64,000 bases of DNA. Origin: CAVXHQ01 sp963789535 (GTDB lineage: Bacteria > Pseudomonadota > Alphaproteobacteria > Rhodobacterales > Rhodobacteraceae). The position numbers were made by a program, and so were the translations under genes. Shown one piece after another: positions 15,402 through 22,988 of this stretch (positions within the stretch are counted from its first letter, which is position 1; each line of letters begins with the position of its first letter). The notes under the pieces were generated by a model that did not search any database, was not told the DNA's origin, and saw nothing but the letters and a program-made list of their open reading frames with translations. Location: NCBI GenBank assembly GCA_963789535.1, contig CAWBKU010000004.1, forward strand, positions 372,001-436,000, in the 5' to 3' direction.

Positions 15402-16973
15402 TCAGTTGCGCGCGAACGCGTCGCCATAGCCTGCCGCGCGGACCGCCTGCAACGCGGCGTTCAACTGTGCCGCACTCGTGAACGGCCCTGCCGCGACGAC
15501 CCGCAACGGCTGACCGCCGCTGGTAATGCTGGCAAATCCGATCGGCAGACCCATCCCGCGCAGGCGCGCCGCCGCGGCATCGGCATTCGCGGCCTCGCCG
15601 TAGGTGCCGACCTGGATGAACCGGTACGACGGTGCCGTCGCCTGTGGCGCGGGCGCGGCCACCGGGGTTCGCGACAGGGTGCGCGACTGCACCACCTGCC
15701 CCGAGACCTCCTGCGGCACGCCACGGTTCAGGTTGATGCGACCATCCTCCCAGACCCGTTCATAGCCTGCGGGCGGACGGACGTGCTGCACCAGGGGTGC
15801 TACGGGGTTGGACGCCGGGATCGGCGACGGCGACAGGGTCTCGCTCAGCACCGAAGGTTGCCGCACCGCCGCGCCGACACTCTGGGGTTGCGCGTTCTGC
15901 ACGCGGACCGCGGCCTGCGCATATGTGGTCGTGAGGCCGGGCACCGACGGCCCGCCCACGGGCTGCGGCGCACCGGGTGCCAGGGGTCCACGGGCCATCA
16001 CCAGCGGCACGGCCTCGCAGGTGACGCGCTGGCCCGTCACCACGTTGACGAACCGCGCGCCGGTGAGCGAAATCTCTTCGCAGACCTCGGACAGCGTGGC
16101 GCGACGGATGCCGGGATAGGGGTCGGCGATGCCGCTGCCCGGCGGGAACGCCGACGCTGCCCCGTAGGGTCCGACGATCCCGGGCAGGCGGATGCCGTCG
16201 GCGAGGACCGTCGGCGAAACGGCCATCGGCGGGCCGCAGTCGATGGGCTGGCCGGTCCGTTCCGAGATAAAGTTGCGCTGATAGCCGAAACGCCCGACGC
16301 AGGCCTCGGCCCGGGTCATCCGCGGCGCATTCTCGAGGCCGATCAGACCGGCGGGGATCGTGCCGGTCGGGGCCGGGGCGGAGAAGACCGCCGGTTGCAG
16401 GATGGCCGCGCCCGGGCCGCAGTCGATCGGCTGGCCGGTGCGTTCGGAGATATAGTTCCGCTGCACGCCGCTGCGCCCCTCGCAGACATCGGCACGGGTC
16501 AGCGTCGGCGCAGGTGCGGCGGCGACGGGTGCGGCGACCGGCATCGGCACGACGGCAGGCGAGGCGGGCACGCGCAGGACCGGCGGTGTCGTGAGGCCCG
16601 CGACGGTCGGGATGGGGTCGCCGACGTTGCTGGCAGGACGTGGCGCCGCGGCGACGGGCGCCGGTGTCGGCGCGGTGACGGGCGCTGACGCCTGCACCGG
16701 CGTCACGACCGGCGCAGGTGCGGCGGCAGGTGCCTGCGCCAGGCTCGGCTGGAAACCACAGAGCTGATTGCGGTCGCGCGCGACCCGCGGCACCCAGGTC
16801 GTCGTGCCGCCGACACCGGCGCGGATGAACGCACAGCCGTTGCTGTCCACATACTGGTTCGCGGTATAGCTCGCCGGTGGAAACTCGGCCGGTGCGTCAC
16901 TGATCTGTGCCGAGGCACCGAGCGCTGTCGAAAAGGTCAGCGCGACGGCGCCGATGAGACGTGAATTCAGCAT
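15402..16973 (-). CDS. SPOR domain protein with internal cysteine repeats, secreted
   Basis: A 523-residue protein with a signal peptide (IGAVALTFSTALGASAQ), long Pro/Ala-rich low-complexity linkers, and a C-terminal SPOR domain (about 448-523, FIQVGTYGEAANADAAAARL ... AGPFTSAAQLN) that binds denuded peptidoglycan at septa. Between them lies a repeated unit: TRADVCEGRSGVQRNYISER at about 159 and TRAEACVGRFGYQRNFISER at about 220, each continuing TGQPIDCG, plus a diverged third copy (LSEVCEEISLTGARFVNVVT, near 293). Each copy has two cysteines that could form a disulfide. Probable cell-envelope or division role in the periplasm. Confidence 0.82.
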   Translation of the reverse strand: MLNSRLIGAVALTFSTALGASAQISDAPAEFPPASYTANQYVDSNGCAFIRAGVGGTTTWVPRVARDRNQLCGFQPSLAQAPAAAPAPVVTPVQASAPVTAPTPAPVAAAPRPASNVGDPIPTVAGLTTPPVLRVPASPAVVPMPVAAPVAAAPAPTLTRADVCEGRSGVQRNYISERTGQPIDCGPGAAILQPAVFSAPAPTGTIPAGLIGLENAPRMTRAEACVGRFGYQRNFISERTGQPIDCGPPMAVSPTVLADGIRLPGIVGPYGAASAFPPGSGIADPYPGIRRATLSEVCEEISLTGARFVNVVTGQRVTCEAVPLVMARGPLAPGAPQPVGGPSVPGLTTTYAQAAVRVQNAQPQSVGAAVRQPSVLSETLSPSPIPASNPVAPLVQHVRPPAGYERVWEDGRINLNRGVPQEVSGQVVQSRTLSRTPVAAPAPQATAPSYRFIQVGTYGEAANADAAAARLRGMGLPIGFASITSGGQPLRVVAAGPFTSAAQLNAALQAVRAAGYGDAFARN

Positions 16974-17003
16974 ATATCCCCCGCAGAATACTATCGGAGG
17001 ATT

Positions 17004-17038
17004 GGCGACAGTCCCGGGATTGTAAAGGGACTGTCGCC
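17004..17038 (-). terminator. Strong stem-loop after upp
   Basis: Arms GGCGACAGTCCC (17004-17015) and GGGACTGTCGCC (17027-17038) pair perfectly over 12 bp with an 11-nt loop. It lies 22 nt beyond the upp stop and about 30 nt before the start of the SPOR gene on the same strand. No long U-tract follows, so it is either a terminator of the nucleoside operon or a leader structure of the SPOR gene. Confidence 0.6.
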
Positions 17039-17060
17039 GGTTACTAACAGAAAAATTACT

Positions 17061-17702
17061 CTATTTTGTGCCGAACATCCTGTCGCCCGCATCCCCTAGC
17101 CCCGGCACGATATAGCCGTGATCGTTCAGATGGCTGTCGATCGCGGCCGTCACGATCGGCACATCGGGGTGCGCGGCACGCATCCGCGCGACCCCCTCGG
17201 GGGCCGCCAGAAGGCACATGAACCGCACGTTCCTTGCGCCCGCCTGCTTGAGCAGGTCGATGGCCGCGACGGAGGAATTTCCCGTCGCCAGCATGGGATC
17301 GACGACGATGCTCACCCGTTCGTCGAGCCGTGTCGGCACCTTGAAGTAATATTGCACCGGTTGCAGCGTCTCGGGGTCGCGGTAAAGGCCGACGAAGCCG
17401 ACGCGCGCCGCCGGGATCAGCTCGAGGATCCCGTCGAGCAGCCCGTTGCCCGCCCGCAGGATCGAGATCAGCGCCAGTTTCTTGCCCTCGATCTGCGGCG
17501 CGTCCATCGGCTCGAGCGGCGTCTCGATCCGTTTGGTCGTCATCGGCAGTTCGCGGGTGATCTCATAGGCGAGCAAGTGACTGATTTCGCGCAGGAGTTG
17601 CCGGAAAGAGGCGGTCGACGTGTCCTTTTCCCGCATCAGCGTCAGCTTGTGCTGCACCAGCGGGTGGGTGACGACGGTGCAGTGCGGATCGGCAACGGGC
17701 AT
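17061..17702 (-). CDS. upp: Uracil phosphoribosyltransferase
   Basis: A 213-residue protein of standard Upp length. The PRPP-binding loop is VSIVVDPMLATGNSSVAAID (about 129-148) and the uracil-binding C-terminus is HGYIVPGLGDAGDRMFGTK; the N-terminal HPLVQHKLTLMR and EITRELP motifs are also typical. It converts uracil and PRPP to UMP. It is the last gene of the salvage operon cdd-deoA-deoB-add-upp and starts 3 nt after add. Uracil released by thymidine/uridine phosphorolysis upstream is its natural feed. Confidence 0.96.
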   Translation of the reverse strand: MPVADPHCTVVTHPLVQHKLTLMREKDTSTASFRQLLREISHLLAYEITRELPMTTKRIETPLEPMDAPQIEGKKLALISILRAGNGLLDGILELIPAARVGFVGLYRDPETLQPVQYYFKVPTRLDERVSIVVDPMLATGNSSVAAIDLLKQAGARNVRFMCLLAAPEGVARMRAAHPDVPIVTAAIDSHLNDHGYIVPGLGDAGDRMFGTK

Positions 17703-17705
17703 GGC

Positions 17706-18704
17706 TCAGGCCTTCAGTTTCTCGGCGATCTTCGCCTTGGTTTCCTGGTCACAGAACGCCGCGTCGAGGGCGGTGCGGTTCAGCGCCGCAAAGTCTTCGG
17801 TGTCCCAGCCAAAGGTGCGGTGCAGCATCTCGAACTCGCGGGTCATCGTGGTGCCGAAGAACGGCGGATCGTCGGTCGAGACCGTGACCCTGACGCCGCG
17901 ATCCCGAAGGCGGGCGATGGGATGATCCTTCCATGAAGGCACGGCGTTCAGGAACACGTTCGAGCCGGGACAGACCTCGAGGACGATGCCTGTCTCGGCG
18001 AGCGTATCTACGAGAGCTTCGTCGTGTATCGCATTGATCCCATGACCGATCCTTTCGGGCCGGAGATCCCTCAGGGTATCGGCGACCATGTCCGGTCCGC
18101 CCCATTCGCCGGCATGGCAGGTGAGCCGCAGGCCCGCCTCGCGCGCCAGATCGAAACTCCAGGCGAAGTCGCCGGGACGGCCCATCGTCTCGGCCCCAGC
18201 CATACCGAACCCGGTGAGGAATTTCCCTTTGGTTTCAGCAGCGCAGCGCGCCGCAGCCTTGGCCCGCTCCGGGCCTTCGTGGCGCAGGCAGGTGACGATC
18301 GCGCGCAGGGTGATCCCCAGCGTGCGTTCGGCCTCGTCCGCCGCCTCCTCCATCGCCGCCAGATACTCACTCCAGGCGCCCAGATCGCCGCCACCGCAGA
18401 AATCGGGAGAGACGAAGGTTTCCGAATAGATCACGCCACTTGCGGCACTTTCTTCGAGTACAGCGAGGACCAGTCGCCGGAATTCTTCCGGGCCGGTCAG
18501 CACGGTGCAGGCGGTATCGTAAACCTTCAGGAAATGGTCGAAATCGCGGTAGGCATAGCTTCCGTCGGCGCGAAAGATGCCCGACAGGTCGATCTTCTTC
18601 TCCGCCGCCAGCCGCCGGATGAAATCGGGTGGCGCGGCGCCCTCGAGATGCAGGTGCAGTTCCACCTTGGGCAGTGCGGCCCAGTCGGTTTCCGTCGCGC
18701 TCAT
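17706..18704 (-). CDS. add: Adenosine deaminase
   Basis: A 332-residue amidohydrolase-fold enzyme. The zinc ligands are visible in KVELHLHLEGAAPPD (HxH), LTCHAGEWGGPDM (His with adjacent catalytic Glu region), and VTVSTDDPPFFGTTM (Asp pair). It hydrolyses adenosine and deoxyadenosine to inosine and deoxyinosine. Start at 18704 overlaps the deoB stop as ATGA. The longer open frame to 18920 is not used, since MSATETDWAALPKVELHLH is the normal N-terminus. An adenine deaminase is a less likely alternative given the nucleoside neighbours. Confidence 0.92.
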   Translation of the reverse strand: MSATETDWAALPKVELHLHLEGAAPPDFIRRLAAEKKIDLSGIFRADGSYAYRDFDHFLKVYDTACTVLTGPEEFRRLVLAVLEESAASGVIYSETFVSPDFCGGGDLGAWSEYLAAMEEAADEAERTLGITLRAIVTCLRHEGPERAKAAARCAAETKGKFLTGFGMAGAETMGRPGDFAWSFDLAREAGLRLTCHAGEWGGPDMVADTLRDLRPERIGHGINAIHDEALVDTLAETGIVLEVCPGSNVFLNAVPSWKDHPIARLRDRGVRVTVSTDDPPFFGTTMTREFEMLHRTFGWDTEDFAALNRTALDAAFCDQETKAKIAEKLKA

Positions 18705-19879
18705 GCCACCCCCAGATGCCGGGAAACGATGGCAGCGATGTCGGTAAACCCGATATGCCCCAATGGTTTGCCAGCCAGACCTGATGTGAGCACCGGCACC
18801 CTCTCGCGGGTGTGCCCGGTGCCCGTCCATGTCGGATCGTTGCCGTGGTCGGCGGTAATCAGCAACAGATCCCCCGCACCCATGCGCAGCACCAACCGCC
18901 CGATCCCGGCATCGAACCATTCAAGCGCGCGGGCATAACCCGCGACGTCGCGGCGATGCCCGTACTCGCTGTCGAACTCGACGAAATTGGCAAAGGTGAG
19001 CGACCCGGGTGCCGCTTCGGACACTGCGGCAAACAGATGTTCCATCAGGTCCGCGTCGCGCCCCTTCGTCACATCCGTGATCCCGCGCATCGAGAAGATG
19101 TCGCCGATCTTGCCGATGGCATGCACCGCGCGACCGGCGGCGTGGACCCGGTCGCACAGCGTCTCGCCCGGCGGTGCGATCGCATAGTCGTGCCGGTTCG
19201 GCGTGCGCCGGAACGACCCGGGCTGTCCGACAAAGGGCCGCGCGATGACCCGGCCCACGCGCATCGCATGCAGGCTGGGCGCGATCTCGGCACAGAGCGC
19301 GAGGAGCCGCTCCAGTCCGAAGGCCTCTTCGTGCGCGGCGATCTGGAGGACCGAATCGGCGGAAGTGTAGCAGATCGGCCAGCCGGTCTTGAGGTGCCGC
19401 GCCCCCTCTTCTTCGATGATGCGTGTGCCCGAGGCATGGCGATTGCCAAGGATGCCCCCCGTGCCCGCCGCCCGACAGATCATCAGCGCGAGGTCGTCGG
19501 GAAAGGCCGGAAAGCTATCGGGAAACAGGGTCCACTCCCACGGCACCGGCACGCCCGCAAGTTCCCAGTGGCCCGACGGCGTGTCCTTGCCGTTCGACAC
19601 CTCGGTCGCGACGCCCCAGATGCCGCCTTCTGCGCCCAGCCCCGGCACCCGCAGGCCAGACGCCAGGTGGAGAGCCGCACCGAGGCCCAGTGCATCGAGC
19701 ACCGGCACCCGCAACGGCCCGCTCCGTCCTTCTTCGGCACGGCCCGCAACACAGGCCCCGGCGATATGGCCCAGCGTGTTGGCGCCGGTGTCGGGCACGC
19801 CGTCGTTGAAGAAGCGGTCGGCATCGGGGGCGCCGCCGATGCCGACCGAATCCATCACCACCAGAAACGCCCGGCTCAT
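18701..19879 (-). CDS. deoB: Phosphopentomutase
   Basis: A 392-residue alkaline-phosphatase-superfamily enzyme. Metal-binding motifs are VVMDSVGIGGAPDAD (first Asp), DTGANTLGHIA (substrate Thr), EFDSEYGHRRDVAGYARAL and LLLITADHGNDPTWTGTGHTRE. It interconverts (deoxy)ribose 1-phosphate and 5-phosphate, feeding sugar from deoA into central metabolism. Start MSRAFLVVMDSVG overlaps the deoA stop as ATGA, and its own stop overlaps add the same way, so the genes are tightly translationally coupled. Confidence 0.96.
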   Translation of the reverse strand: MSRAFLVVMDSVGIGGAPDADRFFNDGVPDTGANTLGHIAGACVAGRAEEGRSGPLRVPVLDALGLGAALHLASGLRVPGLGAEGGIWGVATEVSNGKDTPSGHWELAGVPVPWEWTLFPDSFPAFPDDLALMICRAAGTGGILGNRHASGTRIIEEEGARHLKTGWPICYTSADSVLQIAAHEEAFGLERLLALCAEIAPSLHAMRVGRVIARPFVGQPGSFRRTPNRHDYAIAPPGETLCDRVHAAGRAVHAIGKIGDIFSMRGITDVTKGRDADLMEHLFAAVSEAAPGSLTFANFVEFDSEYGHRRDVAGYARALEWFDAGIGRLVLRMGAGDLLLITADHGNDPTWTGTGHTRERVPVLTSGLAGKPLGHIGFTDIAAIVSRHLGVA

Positions 19880-21174
19880 CCGATGCGCCCCCGGATCAGC
19901 GGGCCCGCCGGGGGCGCCGCGTCGCCGATCGTCACGGCCCGCAGGACCGCCTGCGCTGCGGCCTCGGCGGCGTCCTCGGTTGCGGCATGCACGGTCGCCA
20001 GCGGGGTGCCCCGTTCGACCGGGGTGCCGAGGGCGACCACGTCGGACAAGCCGACGCGGGGGTCGACGCGGTCGGTCTCGATGCGCCGCCCACCGCCCAG
20101 ATGCACCACCGCCCAGCCCAGCGCCTCGCCGTCGATGGCCATAACCACGCCCGCCGCGCGTGCGAGCACATCGCCCACCACGGGAGCGGCGGGCAGATGT
20201 GCGGGCCAGTCGTCGGCCATGTCGGGCGGGCCGCCCATGTCGGCGACCATCCGGGCGAACCGCTCCATCGCGGTCCCCGAGGCCAGCGCCCGCTCGATCT
20301 TTGTCGCACCGTCGCCGATCCCGGCGAGCAGGAGCAAACGTGCGCCCAGCGCCACGGTCAATTCGTGCAGGCGCGGGGCGGCGCCCCGGTCGCCCGACAG
20401 CACGGCCATGCAGACCCCGACCTCGAGGGCGTTGCCGAGCGCGGGGGCCAGCGGCTGATCCATGTCGGTCACGAAGGCCGCGGTCCGGCACCCGGCGCCA
20501 TTGGCGGTATCGGCCAGCGCCTGCGCCAGTGCCGCCGCCTCGGCATCGGACTTCATGAACGCGCCGCTGCCCGCCTTGACGTCGAGAATGAGGGCGTCGA
20601 GACCTGCCGCGAGCTTCTTCGACAGGATCGAGGCGGTGATGAGGTCGACGGAGTCGATCGTGGAGGTCACGTCGCGCACAGCATAGAGGCGCCGGTCGGC
20701 GGGGGCGATGTCGGCGCTGGCGCCGACGATGGCGCAGCCCGCGCGCCCGACGATCCGCCGCAGCGTGGCCTCGTCGACCTGAGCGACGACCCCCGGGATC
20801 GCCTCCATCTTGTCGAGCGTGCCGCCGGTGTGGCCGAGGCCCCGGCCCGAAATCATCGGCACCCAGGCGCCGCAGGCGGCGAGCGCGGGCGCGAGGATGA
20901 GGCTGACGCAATCGCCGACGCCGCCCGTCGAATGTTTGTCGAGGACCGGCCCGTCCAATGCCCAGTCGAGCCGCTTGCCCGAATCGCGCATCGCCGTGGT
21001 GAGGGCGACGCGCCCCGCCTCGCCCAGTCCCTTCAGGCACACGGCCATTGCGAAGGCACCGGCCTGCGCGTCGCTGACTGCGCCGGACGCGAGCCCCTGT
21101 GCAAAGGCTGCCAGACCCTCGTCCGTCGGCGTCTCGCCCGCTCGGACGGCGGCGATGACCGCGCGGGTGTCCAC
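19876..21174 (-). CDS. deoA: Thymidine phosphorylase
   Basis: A 432-residue nucleoside phosphorylase. The phosphate-binding glycine stretch KHSTGGVGDCVSLILAP (about 80-96) and the substrate region MISGRGLGHTGGTLDKMEAI are diagnostic of thymidine/pyrimidine phosphorylase. It splits thymidine or deoxyuridine to the base and deoxyribose 1-phosphate. It starts with GTG at 21174 one base after the stop of cdd (TGAGGTG), and ends in an ATGA overlap with deoB. The GTG gives the expected N-terminus MDTRAVIAAVRAGE. Confidence 0.95.
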   Translation of the reverse strand: MDTRAVIAAVRAGETPTDEGLAAFAQGLASGAVSDAQAGAFAMAVCLKGLGEAGRVALTTAMRDSGKRLDWALDGPVLDKHSTGGVGDCVSLILAPALAACGAWVPMISGRGLGHTGGTLDKMEAIPGVVAQVDEATLRRIVGRAGCAIVGASADIAPADRRLYAVRDVTSTIDSVDLITASILSKKLAAGLDALILDVKAGSGAFMKSDAEAAALAQALADTANGAGCRTAAFVTDMDQPLAPALGNALEVGVCMAVLSGDRGAAPRLHELTVALGARLLLLAGIGDGATKIERALASGTAMERFARMVADMGGPPDMADDWPAHLPAAPVVGDVLARAAGVVMAIDGEALGWAVVHLGGGRRIETDRVDPRVGLSDVVALGTPVERGTPLATVHAATEDAAEAAAQAVLRAVTIGDAAPPAGPLIRGRIG

Positions 21175-21175
21175 C

Positions 21176-21565
21176 TCAGCGCGCCATATGGACGGTGCCG
21201 AAGGCGCCCGGCAGCAGGTCGGCGACGGTCATCCGCGCCCGCGCGCCCGCCGTCGTGGCCAGCGTGACGACCACATCGGGGGCGGCGAATTCGGCGAGTT
21301 TCTGGCGGCAGCCGCCGCAGGGGGTCAGGGGCACCGGGCAATCGGCGATGATCGCGACCTCGGCGATCGTCGTATCGCCGCCGAGGACCATCGCGGCGAC
21401 CGCCGCCGCCTCGGCGCAGGTGCCCTCGGGGTAGGCGACGTTCTCGACGTTGACGCCTGCGTAGATGGTCCCCGACGCACCCCGGATCGCCGCGCCCACC
21501 TTGAAGCCGGAGTAGGGGACATAGGCGTTTTCACGCGCCGCTGCGGCGGTTTCGACCAAATCCAT
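21176..21565 (-). CDS. cdd: Cytidine deaminase
   Basis: A 129-residue homotetramer-class cytidine deaminase. The zinc motifs CAEAAAVAAMV (Cys and catalytic Glu) and PCGGCRQKLAEF are intact, and AYVPYSGFKVGAAI is the N-terminal family motif. It converts cytidine and deoxycytidine to uridine and deoxyuridine, which deoA then cleaves. It is the first gene of the five-gene salvage operon; the promoter should lie in 21566-21635, a stretch of only 70 bp before the cupin gene's stop. The ATG at 21565 is the family-consistent start. Confidence 0.95.
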   Translation of the reverse strand: MDLVETAAAARENAYVPYSGFKVGAAIRGASGTIYAGVNVENVAYPEGTCAEAAAVAAMVLGGDTTIAEVAIIADCPVPLTPCGGCRQKLAEFAAPDVVVTLATTAGARARMTVADLLPGAFGTVHMAR

Positions 21566-21635
21566 ACTCCGATTCCCCCGGCCTTTCGTGTCGCGGCAGA
21601 CTGACGGTGCCGTTCCGCCGATGCAAGGCCGCGGG

Positions 21636-22721
21636 TCAGGCGGCGGTGGTGGCAAAGGCGCCCGGCAATGCCACCTCGAGCACCTCGAGGTCGTCGCTGG
21701 GGTGCGCCCACTTCGTCGCCATGCCCGGCGGCACGACGAAGGCATCGCCGGCGGCGAGCGGGTGTCCGGCGCGCCCCCCGGTGCCCAGCAGCATCGACCC
21801 CTCCAGCACGAAACCGAACAGGATGTCGGCGTCATGGCGGCAGAACACCGGCTCGCCTTGTCCTTTTCGAACCACACGCACCTCGGCGACGCCTTTGGTG
21901 TTCGCCCCGATGCTCGTCTCTCGCGCCACATATCCCGGCAGGCGGAACGGCAGCCATTCGGCGCCCTCGGCCTCGTTGAAAACGAATCTCTGCCCCTCCC
22001 ACGCGCGCTCGGGCCGCAGGTGGGGTGTCGGCAGGGTCATCTCGTGGTCGATCTCGGTCACGTGCTCTGCCGGCACGCCGATCTCGATCACCTCGATGCC
22101 GTCCGACGCCTCGAGCACCCGGTGCCGGATCCCCGGCGGCTGGATGAAGCAATCCCCGGCGCGCAGCCGGATCGGCCCGCCCTGATCCTCGTAGACCACG
22201 TCGACCCAGCCGCGATAGCAGAAGATGAGCTGAAACCCGACGCGGTGGAAATGCACCATGTCGGGCACCGGGCCACCGTCGGGGATGCGGATGTGGCTGG
22301 CGATGATCGACCCGCCGAGGCGCGAGGGCACGAGGTCGCGGTAGTGCATCCCCGCCCGCCCGATCACCCAGGGCGCGCCGTCGGCGAGGCGCCGCACGGC
22401 GAGTTCGTGCACCGTCGGCGGGATCGTCACCGCGACCGTCAGGGGGGCGACGTCGACCTGCGTTCCGCCCGGCGCCACGAGGGCGCGTGCGCCATCCGCA
22501 AACCCGGCGTCGTCGGTCAGCAGCCGCAGCGCCCCCGGCGGGCCGTCACCATGCGCAAGGCGGAACCGCAGCCCATGGCCCGAGAACACCGCCACCGCCG
22601 GATCGTCGGCGGGATAGATGCTGTCGAGGCGGAATCCGAGGCTGCCGAAGAACCCCAGATCGCCCCGGAGGTCTCGCGTGGGCAGGTGCACCTCGGCGCG
22701 GATGTCTGGGGCGTCGGTCAT
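21636..22721 (-). CDS. VOC-like plus double-cupin protein
   Basis: A 361-residue protein. Residues 1-120 look like a vicinal-oxygen-chelate (glyoxalase-like) domain (AEVHLPTRDLRGDLGFFGSLGFRLDS). Two cupin domains follow: the first has MVHFHRVGFQLIFCYRGWVDVVYEDQGG ... HRVLEASDGIEVIE, the second GEPVFCRHDADILFGFVLEG ... HPLAAGDAFVVPPG. His and Glu residues of the metal site are partly present. Reaction unknown; perhaps a dioxygenase or isomerase acting on a small acid. The start at 22721 follows the domain boundary; the open frame runs to 22874. Confidence 0.78.
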   Translation of the reverse strand: MTDAPDIRAEVHLPTRDLRGDLGFFGSLGFRLDSIYPADDPAVAVFSGHGLRFRLAHGDGPPGALRLLTDDAGFADGARALVAPGGTQVDVAPLTVAVTIPPTVHELAVRRLADGAPWVIGRAGMHYRDLVPSRLGGSIIASHIRIPDGGPVPDMVHFHRVGFQLIFCYRGWVDVVYEDQGGPIRLRAGDCFIQPPGIRHRVLEASDGIEVIEIGVPAEHVTEIDHEMTLPTPHLRPERAWEGQRFVFNEAEGAEWLPFRLPGYVARETSIGANTKGVAEVRVVRKGQGEPVFCRHDADILFGFVLEGSMLLGTGGRAGHPLAAGDAFVVPPGMATKWAHPSDDLEVLEVALPGAFATTAA

Positions 22722-22988
22722 GGGCGCGATCCTTGCGCCCTGCCCCGCCGGACGCAAGAGGTCGTCGCCCGCGCGTTGCCTGAGCCGACCCTTTCGTCTA
22801 GCGTCGTCCTGACCCCTGGGGGAGGAGCCTGCCATGGTCGTCGTGCCATCCGTCTGTTGCGGCGCGATCCGCACCTGCCTCGCGGGCCACTTGCCGCTGC
22901 GCGGTGCCCCCGGCCTCTGACGCCGTCAACCCCCTGTCCCCGGATGGTTCCTCACCAGACCCTCCCTGAATTCCGGATTGCCCCACCG

